Below, one piece after another: positions 37,463-48,067 of a DNA stretch of 64,000 bases. Every line of letters starts with the position of its first letter. The stretch's first letter is position 1. Origin of the DNA: Physella acuta (Eukaryota; Mollusca; Gastropoda; Physidae); contig NW_026731810.1 of NCBI RefSeq assembly GCF_028476545.1, positions 814,501 to 878,500 on the forward strand, in the 5' to 3' direction. The position numbers and the translations under genes are program-made. Below the pieces are notes generated by a model. That model worked only from the letters and a program-made list of their open reading frames with translations. It did not search any database and had not been told where the DNA came from.

Positions 37463-37790
37463 CAGTGGTGTAGCGAGGTCGGGTGTCACCCGGTGCAGCA
37501 CTTAATGGTGTCAACCCCCAGAGGCGTAGCGACCCTTCCCGGGGACAAACTTTCAATTTTCGATTTGCACCCACCCCTCAAACTTTCGATTTGCCCCCCC
37601 CCCCCCACCCCTCAAACTTTCGATTTGCACCTCTTAAAACACTATTTAACACTCATATTAACCACTTAATTAAGTGGAATTATCATTTTTCTCAATACAT
37701 ATTTGCTATTTTTTTACCTTGATGTCATCCCCTAAATGGTGTCACCCGGTGCGGTCCGCACCCCACGCCCCCCCCCTCGCTACGCCTCTG
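37463..37790 (+). mobile_element. hAT-like MITE, family A copy 2
   Basis: The ends are CAGTGGTGTAGCGAGG and CCTCGCTACGCCTCTG. An exact 8-bp duplication, ATCGTGTG, sits at 37,455-37,462 and 37,791-37,798. The interior matches the copy at 20,655 in opposite orientation: ggtgtcacccggtgc, gaggcgtagcgacccttccc, then units of aactttcgatttgcaccc. Non-autonomous. The exact duplication suggests a younger insertion than copy 1. Confidence 0.92.
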
Positions 37791-37798
37791 ATCGTGTG

Positions 37799-38029
37799 CA
37801 ATAGATGTATGCTCATTGTTTGCATGGGTGATTTGGGGGCGAAGGGGATATTCAAGTTTTTGAGTGGTAGAGTGAAAGTAATATTTATTTAGAAGCTATT
37901 GAAGAAAATATTTACAAGTAGCATCAAGTCCAATTATGTTCAGTGAATTTTAGTAAAGATCCATTAATTATAGGGATATTTATTTGTATGTATATACATA
38001 CAAATAAATATGTTTATATTTATTTGTGA

Positions 38030-38106
<77 letters not shown>

Positions 38107-38274
38107 AATGGAGATAGAGAGAGGTATGTGGGATATTAAAAGTTATCATTTTACCTAAACTATCAACCAACATACCATACGAGACATTATGTAAACGCTG
38201 ACATATTTTTATTGCGTTACTTCAATGATTTACTAAGTCACATTTAGTTGAAATTATTTATTTATAAACTGTTA
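37799..38274. repeat. Spacer with (TA)n at 38,030-38,105
   Basis: A TA microsatellite with TATG interruptions; the flanks carry no recognised feature. Confidence 0.8.
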
Positions 38275-38430
38275 TTAGTTACACGGCTATATTTTGGGCT
38301 CTTGTATTAGTTATACGGCTATATTTTGGGCTCTTGTATTAGTTATACGGCTATATTTTGGGCTACTGTATTAGTTATATGGCTATATTTTGGGCTCTTG
38401 TATTAGTTATACGGCTATATTTTGGACTCT
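38275..38430. repeat. 32-bp minisatellite, 5 copies
   Basis: Units of gttatacggctatattttgg plus gctcttgtatta, nearly identical. Confidence 0.9.
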
Positions 38431-38644
38431 TAAAATATTGTGTGGTGGAGAGGGAAGTGGTTAAGAGCCAAGGTGAGTTATGTCCCCTAACTCCGCCCAG
38501 AAAATAAAAAATCCGACACTGTGGTAAGACAACACAGATACGAAGCAAAGCCTATCAATCCCATCGACAACTGAGACTACCAATTTGCCTGTTTTTTATA
38601 CTAGGTAAAGTGTATAGGTTTAGTTTAGCAAACAGTCCTTTAAA

Positions 38645-38800
38645 AAAGTAAAGTTCCCTTTAAAAACTGACGGTCTACGGGGCAAGTGAAGTAGAGTTCA
38701 CTTGTTTCTGTGACTTCGTCGTATGGAGAGATAGTGTAGTCAGCACTATGCCCAGCCGCCTTTACTTATCCTACCGTGAGTTAGGTACCCATCAGAGCGT
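38645..38800 (-). mobile_element. tRNA-derived SINE, 5' truncated
   Basis: Contains the SINE 3' half on the minus strand: tctgatgggtacctaactca, the ggctgggcatagtgctgac block, actctacttcacttgcccc and the final gggaactttac. The tRNA-like head is missing. The 3' half matches the copy at 23,229 very closely. Confidence 0.8.
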
Positions 38801-39224
38801 ATAATACTGAGTTAGTCATCAGCCCTTGCCCCTCCCCCACTTCTGAGCAAAGCACTATGTTTATTACATAATAATATATGGCATTCCCGAGCCCACCCAA
38901 CCGCTGTGGATTAGCTGGTGAACAGAGTTCGGAGTAGGTATCTCTATAGCTACTCCCACCCCACCCCTCAATCTTGAGAGCACATTTACCGCCCATAACT
39001 TCCCCCCCCCCCCCTTAGTTTCAATTTCCTAGTTTTGAACCTTAACCCTTCGTGTTAGTAACTATACGGTCTAACTCTGGACCACATCGTCTTTTTGGTC
39101 TCAGTTTTATAAAAACGTGACTGTCAGGACTAACCTTACAAACAGGGCCTATGACTCAGTTTAAAAGCGAAGAGATATAAAACTAGCAAAAGTGGTTTAT
39201 CACAATTTTATAGACCCTCAGAGG
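38801..39224. other. Intergenic, nothing recognised
   Basis: Left flank of the Polinton-like element; no gene seen. Confidence 0.4.
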
Positions 39225-39230
39225 CCCAGC
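39225..39230. repeat. Left 6-bp target duplication
   Basis: CCCAGC directly precedes the left TIR and is repeated exactly at 48,068-48,073 just after the right TIR. Confidence 0.85.
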
Positions 39231-39953
39231 AGTAGTATATTAGGTCCCTTTTGATTAGTATCCGCAGGCGCAGGCGCACCCAGGATGCGCAAAGGATATA
39301 TAGGAAAATACTCGGATGCGCAGGGGGATGCGCAGGCGCCGCAGGGACAACGAGATATAGTAAAATACTCGGGATGGGGATGCGCCGCAGGGACAACGAG
39401 ATATAGTAAAATACTCCAGCCGCAGGCGCAGGCGCAGGGTGAAGGAGCCGCAGGCGCAAAGACATATAGTAAAATACTCCGGATGGGGATGCGGATGGGG
39501 ATGGGGATGGGGATGCGGATGGGGATGGGGAGGATGCGCAGGGATGCGGATGGGGAGTAGGTCAGTAGGTCAGTAGGTCACCGGTGGTGACCTTGTGACG
39601 TAATCAGTGACCTAGTTACGTAATTTTAATGCGTTTTTTAATTAGTTTGAATTTAATTAATTTGATTTTAATTAATTTTTATTAACGAGTTACGTAATTT
39701 GATTATTTGTTTGATTTTTTAAATTAGTTTGTATTTTAATTTTTAAGTTTTTTAAATTTTATTTTTTAATTTTAATTTTGTAATCATTGACCTAGTTACG
39801 TAATTTTAATGAGTTTTTAAAATTTTAATTACTTTGTTTACTTTTTAATTATTTTTATTTTGTTTTTTAAATTTTATAGTTGTTTATTTATTTTATTTTG
39901 TAGTTTGTATTGACGAGTTACGTAATTGGATTATTTTGTTTATTTTAAATTTT

Positions 39954-39993
<40 letters not shown>

Positions 39994-40463
39994 TAATTAT
40001 TTTTATAATTACTTTGAAATTTAATTTAATTAATTTGATTTTAATTACTTTGATTAATTTATTTATTTGATATATTTCTTTTCTTTGTTGTTTAATTTGT
40101 TGGTTTGTTTATTTGGTTGTATGTATGTTTTAAATTCTCCCCTACAACGAACGTGTACAAAAAACAGGTTAAAGTCTCCACCACAACGAACGTTACAAAC
40201 ATAGAACATCCATTAAAGATAACGATCAGCCACAGCTGTTACGTATCGACCCGCCCGCGAAGTTTTCTCACCGCTGCCCGTTTTAATGGGAATGTATTGA
40301 TCGCACCCACGGGACATCACACCTAATTAAATTTTGTTACGCCTCGTCGATTTTATGTGTTGTTCACGGACGCGAACACCGTAGGGTCCGGTGTTTAATG
40401 AGGTCCATTAAGCGCGTCTCCGCGTTAAGTGTGGGAACACCTGTTACCACGTTAATCGATTTT
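39231..40463 (+). repeat. Left terminal inverted repeat
   Basis: The outer 330 bp are GC-rich with CGCAGG and ggatggggatg repeats and three atatagtaaaatactc blocks. The middle is very AT-rich, with two copies each of gacctagttacgtaatttta and gacgagttacgtaatt. The inner 350 bp is of mixed composition and ends at cgatttt. It pairs with 46,836-48,067; the only difference I found is the length and edge of a poly-T tract near 39,957-39,990. Small frames (91 and 73 residues) are identical in both TIRs and show no known domain. Confidence 0.93.
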
Positions 40464-40499
40464 TCCCCCGGTTGGGTCCCGTGCTTTTCACTAACAGTT

Positions 40500-41380
40500 A
40501 TACGGACAGTATCATAGGTTTTTTGTTTTCACCTAGGCAATGTTTTGTTGTTGGTTGGTGTAGAGTTTATACGAGGGTCGGTGAAGTTTTCACCGAGGTT
40601 GGTTTTGAATTCGAACCATGCATGTTTAGGAATTGCTAGGTGTAGAGTTTATACTAGGGTGGTGTGGTTTTGGTTTCACCATGGATTGGTTCAAAGTTGT
40701 TACATGTATGCTTTGGAGTTGGTAGGTTTCAAACTAGCGTCGGTGAAGTTTTCACCGAGGCAGGTTACAAAGTTGATACAGGCATGTTTTGGAAGTGTTA
40801 GGGGCCGAATCCATACTAGAGTGGGAAGGATTTTGTTTTCACCGAGTGATGTTGGTACACGGATGTTTTAAAAGGGGTTGGTGTAGAGTCTATACTACGG
40901 TCGGTGAAGTTTTCACCGAGGCGTGTTTCAAAGTTGCTACATGTATGTTTAGGAATTGTTAGGGGCAGAGTTCATACTAGGGTTGGGGGAGTTTTGATAA
41001 CACCGAGACATGTTGGTACATACATGTTCTTGGAATTGTTGGCAGCCGAGTTTATATTAGGGTCGGTGAGGTTTTCATCTAGGTAGGTTTCAAAGTTGTT
41101 ACATGTATGTTTTGGAAGGGGTTGGTGGATGGTTTTTATACTAGAGTCGGTGAAGTTTTCAACGATGCAATATTATTTGTCTTTACAAGTTCGCTTTGTG
41201 TGTGTGTGTGTGTGTGTGTGTTTGAGTGTGAGTGTGTGTGAGTTCATACTCAGGTCGATGAAGTTTTCAACAAGACAGGTTTCAAATTCGGTCCATCCAT
41301 GACTTAGAGTCGGTTGGTGGCTGGTTTATACTAGGCTCGGTGAAGTTTTCACCGAGGCAGATTTCAAAGTTGGATGTGGA
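40500..41380. repeat. 80-bp tandem array inside the element
   Basis: About ten diverged units spaced 79-85 bp (one is longer because of a (GT)n insert at 41,199-41,222). Each unit carries a tttatactagggtcgg block followed by gtgaagttttcaccgagg, in which ggtgaa and ttcacc form a small hairpin, then ggtttcaaagttgttacatg. The array lies between the left TIR and the 3' end of the polymerase gene. Open frames through it are repeats, not recognised proteins. Confidence 0.85.
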
Positions 41381-41895
41381 TGATTTTATTTGTATATGGA
41401 AAGATTTAAAAAATTGGATGGGAACATTGTCACTTTTGAGAGTAAATGTCAATGTGTTTAGGAAGGGGATATTCATTGGGGAGTGGTGTCTACAAGTTAT
41501 GTATCCCAGTCTGTTGGAGTCGTTTCTAGGGGTTGTGACATTAATTGAATAAACACTTGTCTGTAAGATTGTCCTACATCCTTTGTCTGTCCAAGGAATA
41601 GTGTGGGTAGTGGTACGATCTGTTTATCTATCGGTTGGTATTGAGCTTAGGGATGGGAGAAGGGGGGAAGGGGTTGCTGACAAAGGGAAGGGGAAGGGCG
41701 AATTGTGATAATGGTTGGGGCACCGATCAGAGCGGTAAAGGGATATTTCCAACTCGGATCCAGTATTTTAAATGGTTCATTTTGATTCCAGTCATACATC
41801 TTATACAGGATACCGAGTTACCTAACTTTCCGGGACAAGTAACAAAACAATAATTCACATCAAAAATTAAAAAAAGACCGTTTATATCATAAGTT
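41381..41895. other. Element interior without a recognised gene
   Basis: About 500 bp between the 80-bp array and the polymerase 3' end. Small frames (for example 41,635-41,853) show no domain. Confidence 0.45.
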
Positions 41896-41901
41896 TTTAT
41901 T
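41896..41901 (-). terminator. Candidate polyadenylation signal of the PolB gene
   Basis: AATAAA on the minus strand about 100 bases past the polymerase stop codon, a suitable position for transcript 3' end formation. Confidence 0.5.
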
Positions 41902-42000
41902 GAATAAATACAACCCCATCAGCATACCGTCATGGTTCTGTCTTATTTACATATTTACAGTAAAGTCTCGTTAAAGTCACGGTTGGTAAACTAAAAGGAG

Positions 42001-45000
42001 TTATATGTCTAGGGGAGATGTTGTCACATTGTCTGCATCTACTCGTCTTTTAATGTAAAAGTAAGAAAGTGAGTTTCTGTGTTGGGTGTAAGTATATATC
42101 CCCGTGTTGTATGCTCTGAACCCTGTGTTTGTCCCACCACTTGGTTCCTTTGTTGTGAGGACCTGCATGAAAGATTCTTTGCCTAGTGTGTTGTGATTTT
42201 TAGATAATCCCTTGGTTGATGTTTTATTATACTCGCCAAAACAGTGGTACGTCTTGCTACATAAAGATACCATCCCATCCCCTTCATATTCTAATTTAAA
42301 CAACCCCGGTGTTCTCTTTTCATAAATTTTCCTAGCCCTACACTCTAGACAATGACTATCTACCGTGCCTTTGCCGCTTATAAATTGTGGTCTATGTGAG
42401 TCGCATACTTCTGAGGGGAACCATTTGTCGTAAATGTCAAAAAACTCGTGTTCTAGTCCCGGTCTTACGGCTTTTAACAAGTCATCGGTACTTAAGGCTA
42501 AGTATAAACTGTCAGTGTCCATCTCACATAGCTGAAAGTCGGTTCTATCTATATATTTGTCTATAAAGTCATAATAAAATTCTAACATCCTAAGTTTCGC
42601 GTACTGATAAACGAAAAAGCCTATCTGAAGAGGGAGATCCCAAACTATCTTCTTTTTTAACGTTTCTACTTCGTAAACATCGTCGGTAAGTTTTGTCATT
42701 TTTTTAAATCGCGGATTATTAATACAATCCCCTATATCCCTAGCCCTACAGTAGGTCATGTCCGCATGTCGTGTTTTATCCGTCAAAGTTTTACCGTATG
42801 CCGCGTTTCCTAACAATTTCATTGTTTCACTAGTTATCGCGTATTTGTCGTCTATGTCCCCCTTTCTTCGCGCGTCTGAAACTGTATCCCCAAATGTCTT
42901 AAAACATGCACTTGGATTATATTCAACGACTTGATAAATTTTACTGACTACCAACCCATGATTTAAATACCACTTTAAAAGGGGGGTCGCTAATAAAATT
43001 TTCTCCCCTGTAAAGCTACCGATTAAAGTCCGTCTACCGCTAGTTAATAAGTTGTTATCGATCGCGTATTGTCTCATAAAAGGTCCGATGTCATCGCGCG
43101 TAACGTCCGTATTTTTAAAAATAGGTGTCATCTCACTAAAATGTGCTCTTAAACTATCCGGTACTTTAATGTCGCATTCTATCAGTCCAAAACACGAGTC
43201 GTCTAAAACAGAATCGATGATCTGTTTTTCAGTCAGGGGCCATTTCTTACCATAGGTCGGTGTCGGTGTCTTTTGTGATTTGTCAATAGAGTTTAAATAG
43301 TCTTTAATAGTTGGGTTCATTTTTTTCTGGTTCCCCCACTCACATTCCCACATTTCTACGACTTTAACGTCAACAGTCTCGGTAAGGTACTTCGTAATTT
43401 CGTTTGTCTTTTTAAATAACTCAGTCAAGGGTCTGTTACTAATGGGGTTTACTGTTCTGTCTTTAGTTAAAGGGCAGTCAGGGTGTCCATGAAAGAGGCA
43501 GCCATGGAACTGATAAACGGTTCGAGTGTTCGCGTCCCACCCGTCTACTCTTATATGGCGAGATCCTAAGCTAACTTCGCCCCCGTTAAACGCGGTTTTT
43601 AAAGTTACCCCCTTTGTTTTTGAAACCCACGATAACCACTGAAAAGCCTGTTCCCCGTAATGATTCGTTTTACGCGGTCTAAACCCCTCCTCACTATTTC
43701 TAATAATCGGAAATCCCGTCGGCATTTTTTGCATTAAAGACCATAAATAAAGCGCGTTCGCATCGTACCCCTTAATTGCCTGTACTACCTTTTTACTATT
43801 CCCCCTAATGAACGTTTCACCCTTTTCGTGATGTCTATGAAAAATAATGGAGGGGCCCCCTACGATATTATTTCGGATTGTTTTATGTAACTCTGATTCG
43901 CGCTCGGAACACAAAGAAAAAGAAACGTTTTCGGGAAGTGTTTTGAATAAGTATTTTAAGGTTACCCCCGGGACAGAAATCGCGTCTTTAAAAATATCAA
44001 CCCCTAAATGTTTGTAAAAATTAGTTTGCTGCTCGAGCGCTTCGATAAACGGTTTTACATCGATATTGTTATACCAAATAAGATAATCTTTAAACGTTTG
44101 CATCCCCTTCTCTACCCAAATTTGGCTACACGTCGCGTACTCCTCGTCTGAAATGTTACAATTTTTTAATGATGAAAAAAAGGCCGAATGCGGAGGTAAA
44201 GACGTTTCATCTAAGACGGCTAAATTTTTGACATATTCGTATGGAAAAAATCCCTTGGTCTCTTTAACATTATATGCGGCGAGGTATTTACTATAGCTAA
44301 ACCCTGGTGCTAGATAATTAACTATATCTAAGAACTTTAATTTATTTGTTGATATACACATAAAATTATTATTTCTTTTAACTACATATTTAAACGGTGT
44401 TTGTTTATCTTCTACGTCGTCTTCGTCATCGTTATAACTAGCTCTAGGTCCCTCCTCTAACCCCTCTTCTGTGTTTGAATAAGCTAAAAAGTACTGAATA
44501 AAATACGGCTTAACGAGATTTATATCATATTTTCCTGAATTAAACCCTATAACCGGCATTTGTCGCAAATACTCGTCTAATCTACCGCTAAGAAAGCTAT
44601 CAAACCCTTTGTCGTTCGACTTATTATCACTACCCCTAGCTTTAGGTGGAAATAACTTCCTGATTTGCTTAAAAACAGGCTCGAACTGTTTTTTCAAAAT
44701 GCCATAAGCTGCCTCGGCGATTATGTGGAGTCTGTCAATAACTCTAGTCACTAATTCTTGAGGGTCACCAGTCGAAATAAAACAGATGGGTTCGACGAAC
44801 CCATCTACGTTTGAGGCGACAGAGCAAGACAAAGGCACGTGTTTGGCTACGCTTTTTGTAACTCTACCTAACGGGGGTAACTCGGTATGGTCGAAATAGC
44901 ATTCGAAATCGTAAGTTGCTCGGAAGGGATAAACAAAGTTACTATTTACAACTACCCCATAGGACGCTAAAAACTCCCAGATTGTTTGGTGTGTCTGATA

Positions 45001-46005
45001 AACCCCTCCCTTATACCTATCTACGGGTTTCCCCCCATTACACCCTTTCACGTGTCTGTTTAATTGTTTAACGGTGGGCCATAATTTGTTACACACAGAA
45101 CACGCGAAAGAGTGACCCGCCCCACCTATATTATTAATGTACATAAACTGATTTTGAAAAACTAAAAGATACATGGTCTCCCTAAACCTATCATTACTTC
45201 TAAGTTTCGGAAAAAGGATCTGGTTTTCGTCAAATTCAAAAATCTCAATATTTACACTAAAACAGGACTCTAAGAGGGGAATTTCGACCAACCTAACCCC
45301 ACTAAAATTAGCCAAGGTCCCGAGACCTTGGTGTGCTTGCCACTGTTTCGCGAGATGTAATGTTGGAATTCTAAGATCTGTTAAGGGTGCTCCTAAATGT
45401 CTGGCTAAACATCTAAAAAAGGAAAAATTGTCTGTGTAGGGTTTGGAATTTGAATCCTTTTGTAACATGTTAATGGCGTGATTATGTTTAATAAAGTCAG
45501 GAATGTCTGTAAGAAGGCATGTGTGTGAAGCTTTGTCTGTGGTCGTGTGTAAGTCTACTGCATCTCCCCTAAGGTCGTCTACAGTGGTGTGTGAATTAAG
45601 GTTACTGTCATTGCTAGTCTTTACGCGTTTGTTGTTTGCTATGTCGTCATACGTCGTATGTCGTTTTAAGGAGTTAGTGTTGGTCGCGGTACGCGCTGTT
45701 TGGCTCGCTGTTGGGAGTTGGACAGTATGTGTGTCGGTCACTAATGTGGGTTGGTGTGTTTGACTGTTGGTTACTGATGGGGTGTCGGTCGGTATAGTTT
45801 GGTTGTTGTGTGCTGTCTTATAGTGGGTTGTTAAATTGTCTCGGCGTGTAAATACTTTCCCGCATGTTGTGCAGGGATGTCTTCCTCGAGCATGTGCCGT
45901 CTCTTGATGTCTTATGAAATGTTGATTACGGTTGAAGACCCGCTCGCAGATCTCGCATGTGAAACGGCTCATGGCTGGGTGGTTGGTAGGTTGGGCGGCT
46001 TCCAT
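42001..46005 (-). CDS. Protein-primed family-B DNA polymerase with C2H2 fingers
   Basis: 1,334 residues, one uninterrupted frame. Two C2H2 fingers come first (C17, C20, H33, H38 and C45, C48, H61, H66); a third C2HC-type finger lies near residue 300 (FACSVC...H...C). The exonuclease motifs follow: YDFECYF (~365), GFNSGKYDIN (~490) and YNNIDV (~645). Polymerase motif A is GYDANALYLW (~750), motif B KLLGNAAYGK (~1065) and motif C EMDTDSLYL (~1163). Between A and B, DGWD...FHGCLFHGHPDCP (~817-841) is a block I know from Polinton-type polymerases. All catalytic aspartates and exonuclease acids appear present. The usual role is copying the element with a protein primer at the TIR ends. The start is the first ATG after a likely leader splice acceptor; ATG12 is an alternative. 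Confidence 0.92.
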   Translation of the reverse strand: MEAAQPTNHPAMSRFTCEICERVFNRNQHFIRHQETAHARGRHPCTTCGKVFTRRDNLTTHYKTAHNNQTIPTDTPSVTNSQTHQPTLVTDTHTVQLPTASQTARTATNTNSLKRHTTYDDIANNKRVKTSNDSNLNSHTTVDDLRGDAVDLHTTTDKASHTCLLTDIPDFIKHNHAINMLQKDSNSKPYTDNFSFFRCLARHLGAPLTDLRIPTLHLAKQWQAHQGLGTLANFSGVRLVEIPLLESCFSVNIEIFEFDENQILFPKLRSNDRFRETMYLLVFQNQFMYINNIGGAGHSFACSVCNKLWPTVKQLNRHVKGCNGGKPVDRYKGGVYQTHQTIWEFLASYGVVVNSNFVYPFRATYDFECYFDHTELPPLGRVTKSVAKHVPLSCSVASNVDGFVEPICFISTGDPQELVTRVIDRLHIIAEAAYGILKKQFEPVFKQIRKLFPPKARGSDNKSNDKGFDSFLSGRLDEYLRQMPVIGFNSGKYDINLVKPYFIQYFLAYSNTEEGLEEGPRASYNDDEDDVEDKQTPFKYVVKRNNNFMCISTNKLKFLDIVNYLAPGFSYSKYLAAYNVKETKGFFPYEYVKNLAVLDETSLPPHSAFFSSLKNCNISDEEYATCSQIWVEKGMQTFKDYLIWYNNIDVKPFIEALEQQTNFYKHLGVDIFKDAISVPGVTLKYLFKTLPENVSFSLCSERESELHKTIRNNIVGGPSIIFHRHHEKGETFIRGNSKKVVQAIKGYDANALYLWSLMQKMPTGFPIIRNSEEGFRPRKTNHYGEQAFQWLSWVSKTKGVTLKTAFNGGEVSLGSRHIRVDGWDANTRTVYQFHGCLFHGHPDCPLTKDRTVNPISNRPLTELFKKTNEITKYLTETVDVKVVEMWECEWGNQKKMNPTIKDYLNSIDKSQKTPTPTYGKKWPLTEKQIIDSVLDDSCFGLIECDIKVPDSLRAHFSEMTPIFKNTDVTRDDIGPFMRQYAIDNNLLTSGRRTLIGSFTGEKILLATPLLKWYLNHGLVVSKIYQVVEYNPSACFKTFGDTVSDARRKGDIDDKYAITSETMKLLGNAAYGKTLTDKTRHADMTYCRARDIGDCINNPRFKKMTKLTDDVYEVETLKKKIVWDLPLQIGFFVYQYAKLRMLEFYYDFIDKYIDRTDFQLCEMDTDSLYLALSTDDLLKAVRPGLEHEFFDIYDKWFPSEVCDSHRPQFISGKGTVDSHCLECRARKIYEKRTPGLFKLEYEGDGMVSLCSKTYHCFGEYNKTSTKGLSKNHNTLGKESFMQVLTTKEPSGGTNTGFRAYNTGIYTYTQHRNSLSYFYIKRRVDADNVTTSPLDI

Positions 46006-46054
46006 TATTGACGAAGTGTCTAGGTGTCAGTTGGATGCTTGGGTAGGTCGGTGG

Positions 46055-46200
46055 CTGTAAAATAAAAAAAAAAAAAATAAAATAAAAAAAAAAAAAAAAA
46101 ATAAATAAAAAAAAAATAAAAAAAAAAATTAAAGTATTTACATAAAATAAAATGCATGAAATAAAATACATACTTAAAACTAAATTGAAAATGAACGTAC
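46055..46200 (-). other. Likely 5'-leader intron of the PolB gene
   Basis: On the minus strand the donor ccgtag|gtacgt and the acceptor ttttattttacag|cc bracket 146 bases whose 3' half is almost pure T. Splicing would place the leader about 50 bases upstream of the polymerase ATG. Further donor-like sites (gag|gtaagg, aag|gtaagg) occur on the same strand near 46,455 and 46,555, so more than one leader exon is possible. Prediction from sequence only. Confidence 0.5.
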
Positions 46201-46835
46201 CTACGGATTTGAACGTCTAAGCTGAACGTCAAATTAGCTGTATGTGGAGATCCGAAGTGGCGTAGTTGGATGTAGCTGGAACTTTTGGTTCAGTGGATGC
46301 CTCAGGGCTGGGTGGGTAGCTCACTGGTTGTCTTGTTGGGTCGATTGTACACTAAAAAAGGAATACAGTTGCCTACTTATTTAGATACATATTTATTTAA
46401 AGGGTATTTTAATGGGGTTAGTTCCCTTAAAACAATACGTACTATTAACCTTACCTCGGTGTACGATACAAAATTAAATACATGTGCGTACTTATTTAAT
46501 AAGATTTGATTTTAATAGGGTTAGCGCCCATAAAACAAAAGTAATATTAACCTTACCTTTAATAGAATAAACACGCACAAAAGATGTGGTCTGTGTAGGG
46601 TTAGTTAGATGTGATGCTTGGTAAAGCTGGCGTGGGTTTAGTCTCAGGAGTCAACAGAGGTCTCATCCAGGATAAGTCGCTGTGACGCTTGATTTGAAGT
46701 CCGAAGTCGAAGTGTTTAGAACACAATTTTCGCGGTCATTTATACGGTTGCTCAACCTAATTACACCACCAGCTGTCGCACAACAGCTGGTGCATAATGA
46801 CCTACATACTTCGCGGAGCTAACAAAGCGAACGGT
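46201..46835. other. Upstream region of the PolB gene
   Basis: Probable promoter/leader region between the polymerase start and the right TIR. It contains two similar blocks, near 46,380-46,455 and 46,485-46,560, each pairing a gggttag...ccataaaac motif with attaaccttacc. No TATA box is evident. Confidence 0.4.
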
Positions 46836-47304
46836 AAAATCGATTAACGTGGTAACAGGTGTTCCCACACTTAACGCGGAGACGCGCTTAATGGACCTCA
46901 TTAAACACCGGACCCTACGGTGTTCGCGTCCGTGAACAACACATAAAATCGACGAGGCGTAACAAAATTTAATTAGGTGTGATGTCCCGTGGGTGCGATC
47001 AATACATTCCCATTAAAACGGGCAGCGGTGAGAAAACTTCGCGGGCGGGTCGATACGTAACAGCTGTGGCTGATCGTTATCTTTAATGGATGTTCTATGT
47101 TTGTAACGTTCGTTGTGGTGGAGACTTTAACCTGTTTTTTGTACACGTTCGTTGTAGGGGAGAATTTAAAACATACATACAACCAAATAAACAAACCAAC
47201 AAATTAAACAACAAAGAAAAGAAATATATCAAATAAATAAATTAATCAAAGTAATTAAAATCAAATTAATTAAATTAAATTTCAAAGTAATTATAAAAAT
47301 AATT

Positions 47305-47344
<40 letters not shown>

Positions 47345-48067
47345 AAAATTTAAAATAAACAAAATAATCCAATTACGTAACTCGTCAATACAAACTACAA
47401 AATAAAATAAATAAACAACTATAAAATTTAAAAAACAAAATAAAAATAATTAAAAAGTAAACAAAGTAATTAAAATTTTAAAAACTCATTAAAATTACGT
47501 AACTAGGTCAATGATTACAAAATTAAAATTAAAAAATAAAATTTAAAAAACTTAAAAATTAAAATACAAACTAATTTAAAAAATCAAACAAATAATCAAA
47601 TTACGTAACTCGTTAATAAAAATTAATTAAAATCAAATTAATTAAATTCAAACTAATTAAAAAACGCATTAAAATTACGTAACTAGGTCACTGATTACGT
47701 CACAAGGTCACCACCGGTGACCTACTGACCTACTGACCTACTCCCCATCCGCATCCCTGCGCATCCTCCCCATCCCCATCCGCATCCCCATCCCCATCCC
47801 CATCCGCATCCCCATCCGGAGTATTTTACTATATGTCTTTGCGCCTGCGGCTCCTTCACCCTGCGCCTGCGCCTGCGGCTGGAGTATTTTACTATATCTC
47901 GTTGTCCCTGCGGCGCATCCCCATCCCGAGTATTTTACTATATCTCGTTGTCCCTGCGGCGCCTGCGCATCCCCCTGCGCATCCGAGTATTTTCCTATAT
48001 ATCCTTTGCGCATCCTGGGTGCGCCTGCGCCTGCGGATACTAATCAAAAGGGACCTAATATACTACT
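46836..48067 (-). repeat. Right terminal inverted repeat
   Basis: Inverted copy of 39,231-40,463, ending ...GGGACCTAATATACTACT at the element boundary. See the left TIR for its structure. Confidence 0.93.

Larger units (their letters stand above)
39231..48067. mobile_element. Short Polinton-like element with a PolB gene
   Basis: An 8,837-bp element beginning AGTAGTATATTAGGTCCC and ending in its inverted copy, with TIRs of about 1,233 and 1,232 bp and a 6-bp target duplication. It carries one long gene, a protein-primed family-B DNA polymerase on the minus strand, plus an 80-bp tandem array between the left TIR and the gene's 3' end. Six-bp duplications, long TIRs and this polymerase type are known Polinton/Maverick features. 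Polintons are usually 15-20 kb with integrase, ATPase, protease and capsid genes; none is visible here, so this is a short, probably non-autonomous relative. Near-identical TIRs imply a young insertion; the polymerase frame looks whole. Confidence 0.85.

Noticed and set aside
39285-39560. 91-residue frame in the TIR as a terminal-protein or structural gene
   Set aside because: Low-complexity translation of CGCAGG and ggatgg repeats, duplicated in both TIRs, no domain. The same caution applies to the 73-residue TIR frame.
40545-41302. Chain of plus-strand frames as an additional element gene
   Set aside because: They are translations of the 80-bp tandem repeat.
42001-46005. Polymerase of a cytoplasmic linear plasmid, mitochondrial plasmid or bidnavirus
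   Set aside because: These share the polymerase family, but the 6-bp target duplication, long AG-starting TIRs and integration in nuclear DNA fit the Polinton group better.
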